From Neisseriaceae bacterium (GTDB lineage Bacteria; Pseudomonadota; Gammaproteobacteria; Burkholderiales; Neisseriaceae), in assembly GCA_017989485.1 (NCBI GenBank), contig JAGNPU010000136.1:1-5877 (forward strand): 5,877 bases of DNA, given 5' to 3'. Under the pieces are notes generated by a model. The model was given only the letters and a program-made list of their open reading frames with translations, had not been told where the DNA came from and ran no database searches. Shown here piece after piece: positions 1 through 5,575 of the stretch (its first letter is position 1; each line of letters starts with the position of its first letter). The position numbers and the translations under genes are program-made.

Positions 1-3
1 GCT

Positions 4-618
4 ATGGGGTGGATGATGACGATTTGGTTGTGGTTTCAGTTTGTGTTGGCAATCAGCCTGTTGATTGTGATACCGGGCCCATCGGCGACCTTGGTGATTC
101 AATACAGCAAAAGCCCACCGCCGGTTTTTTTGACGGCGATACTGGGGGGCAATCTGGCCTCTTTGGTGCTGCTGTTACTGGCCGCTTGGGGCCTAAGTAT
201 TTTGGCGGAACCGACGGTGTTGCGGGTTTTGCAGCTGGGTGGGGGCGCCTATTTGTTTTATGTGGGGGTGACCACGTTTCAAACCAAGGGGTTGGTGCGC
301 GATGGGGCGCCGCGTCATCAGGCCTTTGCGGCGTTTACGCGGGCGTTGTGGGTGGGCTTGAGCAACCCTAAGGATATTTTGTTCTTTGCGTCTTTTTTAA
401 GCCTGTTTCTGCTGCCTAACGACCCGCAGCCCATGATGAGCCTATTGATTTTGATTCTGACCTGGACGCTGGTGGATTGGTTGGTGATGTTGGGCTATGT
501 GGGGGTGTTTCGCCGGCAAACCTTGCTGCACACCACGGGTTTGAATCGACTGTGTGGCGCCTTGTTGGTGGCCATTAGCCTGGCGCTGTTGTATCAGGTG
601 GCAACCACCGCCGTTTAG
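4..618 (+). CDS. LysE/RhtB-family amino-acid exporter
   Basis: Inner-membrane exporter of the LysE/RhtB family, whose characterised members expel amino acids or homoserine-type compounds. Numbered from the ATG at 4 (204 aa), the family marks are: a first hydrophobic helix ending in PGPS (24-27), the second helix with GGNLA (48-52), GGGAYLFYVG (79-88), and the strongly conserved stretch VGLSNPKDILFFASFLSLFL (117-136). Two further helices follow, with a conserved Gly in the last (LCGALL, 183-188). About six membrane segments and 200 residues are normal for the family. The start is uncertain: ATGs at 4, 13 and 16 are in frame. The one at 16 puts PGP at residues 20-22, as is usual in the family, and has a G-rich stretch just before it, but the region upstream of 4 is not visible. 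The gene ends at a hairpin shared with the convergent AI-2E gene. The substrate cannot be read from the sequence. Confidence 0.9.
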   Translation: MGWMMTIWLWFQFVLAISLLIVIPGPSATLVIQYSKSPPPVFLTAILGGNLASLVLLLLAAWGLSILAEPTVLRVLQLGGGAYLFYVGVTTFQTKGLVRDGAPRHQAFAAFTRALWVGLSNPKDILFFASFLSLFLLPNDPQPMMSLLILILTWTLVDWLVMLGYVGVFRRQTLLHTTGLNRLCGALLVAISLALLYQVATTAV

Positions 619-632
619 CGAGACCGCCATAC

Positions 633-669
633 CAAAGCCCGCCCCTGACGCTGTCAGGGGCGGGCTTTG
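633..669. terminator. Bidirectional hairpin between convergent genes
   Basis: A perfect 17-bp inverted repeat (arms 633-649 and 653-669, loop GCT) lies between the stop codons of the LysE-type gene (618) and the AI-2E gene (677). The stem is very GC-rich and each arm ends in CTTTG when read outward. The U tract is therefore short and partly inside the stem. Its position in a 58-bp convergent gap and its stability make it a likely terminator for both transcripts. Confidence 0.8.
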
Positions 670-676
670 TGGCAGA

Positions 677-1705
677 TTAGAGCAGCTTGGCTGCCTTGAG
701 CTCATTTTTTAAGTAGGCGTAGTAAATGGGCGCCGCAACCACGCCCGGTAGGCCAAACAAGGCCTCCATCACCAGCATGGCGATTAACAGCTCCCAGGTG
801 CGGGCATGAATGCGTGAGCCGATGATTTTGGCATTGAGAAAATACTCTAGCTTGTGAATCACCATTAAGAACAGCAGCGACACGATGCCCAATTCGACGG
901 AGTGGGTCATGCTGATGATGACGATGAGGGTATTGGTGATCAGGTTGCCAATAATGGGCAATAGGCCAAAGAAGAAGGTCAACACCACTAGGGTTTTGGT
1001 TAAGGGCAGGTGGTAGCCGGTCAAGGCCAAAATGCCGTCAAGGTAAAGCCAGGTCAAAAGGGCATTGATGGCCGATATTTTGATTTGTGAAAAAATAATT
1101 TCGTGAAAGGCTTCGGCCAGCTTATGGACGCGGGTTCTGAGTACCCGCGGCAGCAGCCCTAGCTTTTTGGGTTGGGTGAGGCTGTATAAGGCCACGAGGG
1201 CGCCAATCACCATCCCAAAGAGGATGTGTACCATGCTGCGGCCCGCTCGGCCACCAAACAGCTGCAGCTGGTCGGCGTGCTCTTTAAGATAGTCCATGAC
1301 CGAAATCTGCCATTCCTCAGGCGACTGAGGCAGGACGTTGCTTAGCCAGCTGGGTAAATAGCCATAAATGGTGGTGGCGATTTCTGCGGCTTTTTGCATG
1401 ACGGAGGGAATGGCATTGTGTTCGCCATAGAAAATCGACATGATGCCGACGCCTATGCCGACAAAGGCCGACACGATGAGCATGGCCAATAAGGACATCG
1501 ACACAAAACGAGCCCTAGGGCGGCCGAGCTTCGCCACAATGGAGCGGGTGGCGATGAGGACGGTCAGTTCATACACCAATAGGCCAGCAAATAGGGCCGA
1601 TAAGAGGTGGAATTTTAAAATGGCAAACAGGGTGAACGCCGCCAGAATGTAACTGGCTATGATGAGCTTACGTGCTTCAAGAAATGGGGCGTTTTGGTCG
1701 GGCAT
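677..1705 (-). CDS. AI-2E family transporter (PerM/YdiK/TqsA type)
   Basis: Multi-pass inner-membrane protein of the AI-2E family (Pfam AI-2E_transport), 342 aa, a normal length. Two early membrane segments (about 13-54) are followed by another (about 67-92). A soluble, helical, polar stretch (about 93-155) comes next, then the C-terminal membrane block. Diagnostic motifs are FFFGLLPIIGNLITNTL (244-260), LEYFLNAKIIGSRIHARTWE (286-305) and ALFGLPGVVAAPIYYAYLK (315-333). Members have been linked to autoinducer-2 export (TqsA) or Na+/H+ antiport, and most have no known substrate, so the family name should not be taken as proof of quorum signalling. The ATG at 1705 has no clear Shine-Dalgarno; the ATG at 1721 is out of frame. 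The gene is divergent from the TetR gene across 221 bp, so regulation by TetR is possible but not shown. Confidence 0.93.
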   Translation of the reverse strand: MPDQNAPFLEARKLIIASYILAAFTLFAILKFHLLSALFAGLLVYELTVLIATRSIVAKLGRPRARFVSMSLLAMLIVSAFVGIGVGIMSIFYGEHNAIPSVMQKAAEIATTIYGYLPSWLSNVLPQSPEEWQISVMDYLKEHADQLQLFGGRAGRSMVHILFGMVIGALVALYSLTQPKKLGLLPRVLRTRVHKLAEAFHEIIFSQIKISAINALLTWLYLDGILALTGYHLPLTKTLVVLTFFFGLLPIIGNLITNTLIVIISMTHSVELGIVSLLFLMVIHKLEYFLNAKIIGSRIHARTWELLIAMLVMEALFGLPGVVAAPIYYAYLKNELKAAKLL

Positions 1706-1787
1706 GGTGGTCGACGTCCATGAAATAATCTGTGGGTATTGAGGGCGGTGACGGCAGGCTATGCTGCTGTAAGGCCTTAAAGAAATG

Positions 1788-1817
1788 ATTATCCATCATA
1801 TCACGGCCGCATCACAA
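1788..1817 (-). promoter_or_regulatory. Candidate sigma-70 promoter for the AI-2E gene
   Basis: Read on the minus strand, TTGTGA (1812-1817) and GATAAT (1788-1793) are separated by 18 bp, about 80 bases upstream of the AI-2E start codon. The -10 matches 5 of 6 and the -35 matches 4 of 6 consensus bases. A short inverted repeat, ATGAT/ATCAT (1785-1799), overlaps the -10. The assignment rests on motif matching only. Confidence 0.4.
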
Positions 1818-1856
1818 GCATTGCGGCAAGTTTTGCATCTTTGGGGATCATAATGG

Positions 1857-1885
1857 ATGACAGCAAGCCCTTTATCTACGATAAT
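1857..1885 (+). promoter_or_regulatory. Sigma-70 promoter of the TetR-family gene
   Basis: ATGACA (1857-1862) and GATAAT (1880-1885) each match the -35 and -10 consensus at 5 of 6 positions, with the optimal 17-bp spacer. The expected transcription start is near 1892, giving a leader of about 35 bases to the ATG at 1927. The -10 overlaps the left edge of the palindromic operator that follows, so a bound repressor would occlude RNA polymerase. Confidence 0.65.
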
Positions 1886-1917
1886 GACCACAGTCATTTA
1901 TTGACCATGGTCATTAT
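1881..1917. promoter_or_regulatory. Tandem palindromic operator, likely for the TetR repressor
   Basis: Two related 12-bp palindromes lie here: TGACCACAGTCA (1885-1896, arms extendable to AATGAC/GTCATT) and TGACCATGGTCA (1902-1913, perfect). Their centres are 17 bp apart. Both sit inside a larger perfect inverted repeat, ATAATGACCA (1881-1890) and TGGTCATTAT (1908-1917). The block covers the end of the -10, the expected start of transcription and the leader, just before the ribosome binding site. TetR-family dimers typically bind palindromes of this size next to their own gene, and some, such as QacR, bind as two dimers on one long operator. That this particular protein binds here is inferred from position and symmetry. 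Confidence 0.72.
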
Positions 1918-1926
1918 GGAGGCCCA

Positions 1927-2526
1927 ATGTTAAGAACCCAGCAAAAAGCAGCAGTCAAACATCACATTTATGAGCAGGCCATGGCCTTGTTCATCGCCCA
2001 TGGCTTTGAGGCGGTGACGGTACAGCAAATCACCGAGGCCTGCGGGATAGCGAAAGGCACATTCTTTAATTATTTTGCGCGTAAAGAGGATGTGTTACGG
2101 CATTATGGGCATGCGCAGCAGGCGCTGTTGGCACCCGAGTGGGCCACGCTAGGGCAATACGGCTCTGTGCACAATCAAATTGTGCACCTATTGGTGTTGT
2201 CGCTGCGGCGTTTTGCCGCTTTAGGGCCTTTAATGGCCACGGTGATTCGCGCGTTTATGGAAAGCGCGGAATCCATTGATCGGGAAAACGTGTTGATCAT
2301 GAGCTTTGCCACGCAGCTGGCTGATTTGATCGATGCCGCCAAGCAGGCAGGCACATTACGCAGCCGTTTCGAGGCCCATGTGATTGCCGATGCGGTGGTG
2401 GCCAGCTATTTTTATCTGGGCGTGTCTCACACGTTTGAAAAACAGACGGTGGCCGAGCTGGAAGCGCGGTTGCTGGAACAGGTGGCGCTGATTTGGCAGG
2501 CGATAGAAGAGGTCGGGCCAAAATAA
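1927..2526 (+). CDS. TetR/AcrR-family transcriptional regulator
   Basis: DNA-binding repressor of the TetR family, 199 aa, a typical length. The N-terminal helix-turn-helix domain is clear: an opening helix (about 8-25, ending in AHGFEAVTV), then ITEACGIAKGTFFNYFARKE (36-55), which carries the recognition helix and the family's G-T/S-F/L-Y/F-x-Y-F signature followed by K-E/D. The all-helical C-terminal half (about 60-195) is the ligand-binding and dimer domain; its sequence does not reveal the ligand. The ATG at 1927 is preceded by GGAGG (1918-1922), a strong ribosome binding site at good spacing. The promoter is overlapped by a tandem palindrome, so autorepression is likely. The divergent AI-2E gene is one possible further target; the downstream tpx has its own promoter. 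No clear terminator was found after the stop codon. Confidence 0.93.
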   Translation: MLRTQQKAAVKHHIYEQAMALFIAHGFEAVTVQQITEACGIAKGTFFNYFARKEDVLRHYGHAQQALLAPEWATLGQYGSVHNQIVHLLVLSLRRFAALGPLMATVIRAFMESAESIDRENVLIMSFATQLADLIDAAKQAGTLRSRFEAHVIADAVVASYFYLGVSHTFEKQTVAELEARLLEQVALIWQAIEEVGPK

Positions 2527-2584
2527 TCATGAGGTCGGCGTGTGTCATTGCATCGGCCAGCGCATAGGCTTTGTGAAAAAAGGT

Positions 2585-2612
2585 TTGAAGTGCCTTGCTT
2601 AAGCCGTACAAT
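2585..2612 (+). promoter_or_regulatory. Candidate sigma-70 promoter of tpx
   Basis: TTGAAG (2585-2590) and TACAAT (2607-2612, 5 of 6 consensus) are 16 bp apart. Transcription would start near 2619 and give a leader of about 65 bases. It lies in the 157-bp gap after the TetR gene, supporting separate expression of tpx. The call is from motifs only. Confidence 0.5.
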
Positions 2613-2625
2613 GGTTAAAACACAA

Positions 2626-2650
2626 GGGTTTGAGTCGTCTGATCAAACCC
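2626..2650 (+). repeat. Inverted repeat in the tpx leader
   Basis: GGGTTTGA (2626-2633) and TCAAACCC (2643-2650) form a perfect 8-bp stem with a 9-base loop, starting a few bases after the predicted tpx transcription start. No U run follows, so it is not a normal terminator of the TetR gene. It could be an mRNA-stabilising 5' hairpin or a protein-binding site. The two half-sites are too far apart to be an FNR box. Confidence 0.5.
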
Positions 2651-2683
2651 ACCCTTATTGGCACAGTAGATAAAGGATACATC

Positions 2684-3181
2684 ATGAGTACAGTCACCCT
2701 AAAAAACAATCCCGTAGAGGTTAAAGGCAGCTTTCCTGGCGTTGGCGCAACCGCCGCTGACTTTACCTTAGTGGCCAAAGATTTGGCCGATACCCCGTTG
2801 AGCAGCTTTGCGGGCAAGCGTAAAGTATTGAATATTTTTCCTAGCGTGGACACTGGCACATGCGCTGCGTCAGTACGCCGCTTTAATGAATTGGCCAGCA
2901 CCTTAGACAACACCGTGGTGTTGTGCGTGTCTGCCGACTTGCCGTTTGCCCAATCGCGCTTTTGTGGCGCAGAAGGTTTGGACAACGTGGTGAGCTTGTC
3001 TACCATGCGCGGCTGGACGTTTAAACAGGCTTATGGCGTGGACATTGCCACCGGCCCATTGGCTGGTTTGTGTGCCCGTGCCGTGGTGGTATTGGACGAA
3101 AACAACCAGGTCTTGCACAGCCAGCTGGTGGCTGAAATCAGCGAAGAGCCTGATTACGATGCGGCCATTAAGGCACTGTAA
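2684..3181 (+). CDS. tpx: Thiol peroxidase Tpx (atypical 2-Cys peroxiredoxin)
   Basis: Reduces hydrogen peroxide and especially alkyl and lipid hydroperoxides using thioredoxin; in E. coli it is active in the periplasm or cytosol as a homodimer. The 165-residue product aligns along its length with E. coli Tpx (168 aa). The peroxidatic cysteine is C60 in the motif [14 protein letters not shown] (55-68), preceded by [11 protein letters not shown] (44-54). The resolving cysteine is C94 in [14 protein letters not shown] (86-99), with C81 between them as in E. coli. EPDYDAA near the C terminus is also conserved. An extra cysteine, C130 (GLCARAVVV), stands where E. coli has alanine. The ATG at 2684 is chosen over an in-frame ATG at 2630 because AAGGA (2673-2677) precedes it at 6 bases and [11 protein letters not shown] matches the family N terminus. 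It appears to be a single-gene unit ending in a strong terminator. Confidence 0.97.
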   Translation: MSTVTLKNNPVEVKGSFPGVGATAADFTLVAKDLADTPLSSFAGKRKVLNIFPSVDTGTCAASVRRFNELASTLDNTVVLCVSADLPFAQSRFCGAEGLDNVVSLSTMRGWTFKQAYGVDIATGPLAGLCARAVVVLDENNQVLHSQLVAEISEEPDYDAAIKAL

Positions 3182-3204
3182 ACGCCTCGCTTGAGTGATA
3201 CCCG

Positions 3205-3231
3205 AAAAAACCGCCTAAGGCGGTTTTTTTT
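3205..3231. terminator. Rho-independent terminator after tpx (probably bidirectional)
   Basis: An 11-bp stem (3205-3215 with 3219-3229, loop TAA) made of CCGCC/GGCGG flanked by an A run and a T run of eight (3224-3231). It lies 23 bases after the tpx stop codon. The A run on the left side supplies a U tract for transcripts arriving from the convergent MOSC gene, so it can serve both strands. Confidence 0.93.
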
Positions 3232-3287
3232 GAGCCATCAATACCGTGATGGGGTGGCCCTCGCCCCCGCGCTGGCATGGTGTGAGT

Positions 3288-3319
3288 CGGCACTAAGCAT
3301 GCCTAGCAGCTTAGTGCCG
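3288..3319. repeat. Perfect hairpin straddling the MOSC gene stop codon
   Basis: CGGCACTAAGC (3288-3298) and GCTTAGTGCCG (3309-3319) form a perfect 11-bp stem with a 10-base loop. The MOSC stop codon (3311-3313, minus strand) is inside one arm. No T run follows on either strand, so it is not a classic intrinsic terminator; it may protect the 3' end of the MOSC mRNA or act together with the terminator at 3205-3231. Confidence 0.6.
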
Positions 3320-4096
3320 TGGGTCGGTGATGACGGTGACGGCGTCGCCAAGGCTGAGGGTGAAGGCGCCGCGTGGGCGCAAATACACGCCAAAGTGGGC
3401 GCCGCTGCCGCCATTAAAGGCTTTTAAGGCTTTCAGTGGGAGCGGCTGGGTGTCTAAGCCTAAGGCCTGAGCCAATAGGTTAATGGCGACACAGCGGTTG
3501 GTACGCTCCACCACGTCAAACACCACGTCGTTGATGCGTAAAGCCTGATGGGTGTTCTCGGCCAAGACCGGGCAGTCGTCGATCACCAGGTTGGGGCGGA
3601 AAATGCTGGGGTCGATAAAAGGCATATTGATGGCCTCGCCCAGGGCCATGACGCTGTGGCGATTGACCAGGTGTAAGGCGCCGCCGTCCATAAAGGTAAG
3701 GTCAACGTCGGTGTTGGCGGCCGGCAATAGGGGTTGGGCAAACAGCACCGGCGTGCCCACTAGGGTGCTGAAAAAAGCATTCAATTCCTCACCATAGGTG
3801 AGGGCCGGCAGAGCGCGCCGCCAGACCTCAACGCGGGCTTCGCCTTGTGGCACCAGGGCAAACGAGTGGCAGCGGCCGTCGACCAAGTTGGTGAGGGTTA
3901 AGGTGTGGTCGCTGACGTGCACCGACTGTTTGGCCAGCAGCGGGTTGTTGCGTAAGGAAAACAGCTTATGCCCATCTTGGGCAAACAGCCCAAACTGGCG
4001 GTCTCCCAGCAGGCCGACGGTTGTGCCGCGACAGTGGGTGTGGCGTATGGGGGCTGATGACTTCAGTGGATAGGTCAATAATTCGGTGATGTGCAT
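3311..4096 (-). CDS. MOSC domain-containing protein (YcbX N-terminal type)
   Basis: A 261-aa protein with an N-terminal MOSC beta-barrel domain (about 1-115, opening MHITELLTYPLKS and followed by GDRQFGLF at 31-38) and a MOSC domain (about 125-258). The latter shows FRPNLVIDD (166-174), LRINDVVFDVVERTNRC (186-202) and FGVYLRPRG (235-243). C202 is at the position of the conserved cysteine thought to bind the molybdenum cofactor. Relatives such as E. coli YcbX and the mARC proteins reduce N-hydroxylated compounds. Unlike YcbX, this protein ends right after the MOSC domain and lacks the C-terminal 2Fe-2S ferredoxin domain, so it would need a separate electron donor. The frame stays open upstream to 4291, but that extension crosses the terminator at 4181-4211 and the end of the MFS gene. 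The ATG at 4096, with AGGA 10 bases before it, fits the family N terminus. Whether it is catalytically active is unknown. Confidence 0.88.
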   Translation of the reverse strand: MHITELLTYPLKSSAPIRHTHCRGTTVGLLGDRQFGLFAQDGHKLFSLRNNPLLAKQSVHVSDHTLTLTNLVDGRCHSFALVPQGEARVEVWRRALPALTYGEELNAFFSTLVGTPVLFAQPLLPAANTDVDLTFMDGGALHLVNRHSVMALGEAINMPFIDPSIFRPNLVIDDCPVLAENTHQALRINDVVFDVVERTNRCVAINLLAQALGLDTQPLPLKALKAFNGGSGAHFGVYLRPRGAFTLSLGDAVTVITDPRH

Positions 4097-4180
4097 GCCG
4101 TTTGCGTCCTGAGTGTGTGGGCCAATGTCGCTTAGTTTAACCGAAATCAAGGGTTTTGGCGGTCGTTTTTTGCGGGCGTG

Positions 4181-4211
4181 AAAAAGCCCCTCAGGCCTAA
4201 GCCTAAGGGGC
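4181..4211 (-). terminator. Rho-independent terminator of the MFS gene
   Basis: On the minus strand, an 11-bp stem (4201-4211 with 4186-4196, one G-U pair, 4-base loop) is followed by five Ts (4185-4181). It lies 21 bases after the MFS stop codon and before the MOSC gene on the same strand. It separates the two transcription units, so MOSC needs its own promoter in 4097-4180, where I found no convincing -35/-10 pair. Confidence 0.9.
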
Positions 4212-4232
4212 GATGCTGTGGGCGCGACCGAC

Positions 4233-5546
4233 TCAGTTTTTGTCGTTAGAGTAGTGGCGGCCTTGGTCAAAGAGGGCGGACACCGACACAATCAAGCCGG
4301 CAATGGCCAGAATGATGACCACGCCCGTCGTCGAGTTCGTGGGCGAGGCGGCGACCAAGCCTAAGGCACCTAGGGGCGCAAGGCCACCGGCCACCGCCGT
4401 GCCCAGCTCTCGGCCGGTGCCCACGCCAGAAGAGCGCGTGCGGGTGGGGAATTGGCGGCTGAGGAATGAGCCTTGGGGGGCAAACATCATCGGGGCCAAA
4501 ATGCCGGTGGCAATGGCCAAGGCAATGTAAATCATGGTGCTGTTGGCGGTTTCCAATAGCCAGATAAAGGGGTAGGCAAACAGGCTGGACAAGATGCCGC
4601 CCAAAATCAAGACTTTCTTGCTGCTCCAACGGTCACATAGCCAGCCAAAGAACGGCACCATGAAAATGGCCACGAGGCTGGCAATGGTCACCGACAGCGA
4701 GGTCACATGCGCCGAGACGTCTTTGAACTGGGTCAAATAGGCCAAGGAGAAGGTTTTGAAAATATAGCTTAAGGCGTTGTAGCCTATGGCCAAGAAAAAC
4801 ACCACCAAGAGGCCTTTGCTGTTGAATTTAAATACGTCGGTAAACGAGGTTTTTGGGGCTTTTTGTGCCGACAGTTGATCAAAGTCTGGGGTTTCAGGCA
4901 GGCTTTTACGCACCCACATGCCCACAAACACGAGCACTATGCTCAATAAGAAGGGAATGCGCCAGCCGCCGTTGATCAAGAACTCATCGCCGTTCAGGGT
5001 TAATAGATAAACCGTTAATGAGGACAGCAACAGGCCTAGGTTTAAGCCCAATGCCGGCCAAGCGCCCTGACGGCCTTTTTTGTCGCTGGACGCATGTTCG
5101 TATGAGGTCACGGCAGCACCCGCCAGCTCGGCACCCGCCCCTAAGCCTTGGACGATGCGAACGGCAACCAAAATGACGGCGGCCCAAACGCCGATGCTGG
5201 CGTAGGTGGGGATCATGCCGATGAGGGCGGTACACACCCCCATGAGGCAAAACGTCACCACCAGCATTTTTTTGCGGCCATAGCGGTCGCCAAAATAGCC
5301 GAAGAACATGCCGCCTATCGGCCGGGCAATAAAGCCGATGGCAAAGGTGGCAAAGGCACCCATGGTGGCGGTTTTGGGGTCTGATGGGTCAAAAAAAATC
5401 TTGCTGAACACGATGGATGCCATGGTGGCGTACAGATAAAAGTCGTACCATTCCAACATCGACCCAACAATGGTGGCGGTGGCGACTTTTTTTAAGCGTT
5501 TTGCCTCTTCTTCGGGCGTTTCTTTATTGCGAACAACGTTTTCCAT
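4233..5546 (-). CDS. MFS transporter, metabolite:H+ symporter (MHS) family
   Basis: A 437-aa inner-membrane proton symporter of the MHS branch of the major facilitator superfamily, which includes KgtP (2-oxoglutarate), ShiA (shikimate), ProP and the citrate carriers. Family marks in order: charged cytoplasmic N terminus (1-22), SMLEWYDFYLYA in helix 1 (29-40), FIARPIGG (72-79), motif A GYFGDRYGRKK (83-93), RIVQGLGAGAE (130-140), WRIPF (195-199), LPETPDF (216-222) before the central loop, a second motif A-like GWLCDRWSSKK (301-311) and FPTRTRSSGVGTGRE (366-380). Twelve membrane segments fit the length. The ATG at 5546 is preceded by AGAGGTG at 6 bases. The gene starts 29 bp after an LhgO-like oxidase on the same strand, so co-transcription is likely; this favours a C5 dicarboxylate such as 2-hydroxyglutarate or 2-oxoglutarate as substrate, which is an inference from context only. 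Confidence 0.94.
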   Translation of the reverse strand: MENVVRNKETPEEEAKRLKKVATATIVGSMLEWYDFYLYATMASIVFSKIFFDPSDPKTATMGAFATFAIGFIARPIGGMFFGYFGDRYGRKKMLVVTFCLMGVCTALIGMIPTYASIGVWAAVILVAVRIVQGLGAGAELAGAAVTSYEHASSDKKGRQGAWPALGLNLGLLLSSLTVYLLTLNGDEFLINGGWRIPFLLSIVLVFVGMWVRKSLPETPDFDQLSAQKAPKTSFTDVFKFNSKGLLVVFFLAIGYNALSYIFKTFSLAYLTQFKDVSAHVTSLSVTIASLVAIFMVPFFGWLCDRWSSKKVLILGGILSSLFAYPFIWLLETANSTMIYIALAIATGILAPMMFAPQGSFLSRQFPTRTRSSGVGTGRELGTAVAGGLAPLGALGLVAASPTNSTTGVVIILAIAGLIVSVSALFDQGRHYSNDKN

Positions 5547-5575
5547 ATTTCACCTCTAAGTGACTATCGTTTTGA

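Noticed and set aside
1129..1149. CGCGGGT/ACCCGCG inverted repeat with a 7-base loop.
   Set aside because: It lies inside the AI-2E coding sequence in codons for an Arg-rich stretch, has only 7 bp, and is likely to be chance in a GC-rich segment.
1706..1880. Search of the divergent gap for a small gene, RNA or riboswitch.
   Set aside because: Apart from the candidate AI-2E promoter and a TAAGGCCTTA palindrome (1770-1779), nothing with coding or structured-RNA character was seen.
2630..2646. TTGAG...ATCAA in the tpx leader as a possible FNR box, since E. coli tpx responds to oxygen regulators.
   Set aside because: The half-sites are 7 bases apart rather than 4 and the first is imperfect; it is better described as part of the 8-bp hairpin.
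3191..3427. Open frame of 78 codons on the plus strand after tpx.
   Set aside because: It runs through the tpx terminator and antisense to the MOSC gene, has no ribosome binding site and matches no recognisable family.
4893..4904. TTCAGGCAGGCT resembles, at 11 of 12 positions, the reverse complement of a Neisseriaceae DNA-uptake sequence dialect (AGGCTGCCTGAA).
   Set aside because: It is a single imperfect match within codons for the conserved LPETP motif of the MFS protein, and no other DUS-like word was seen, including in the terminators where DUS pairs usually sit.
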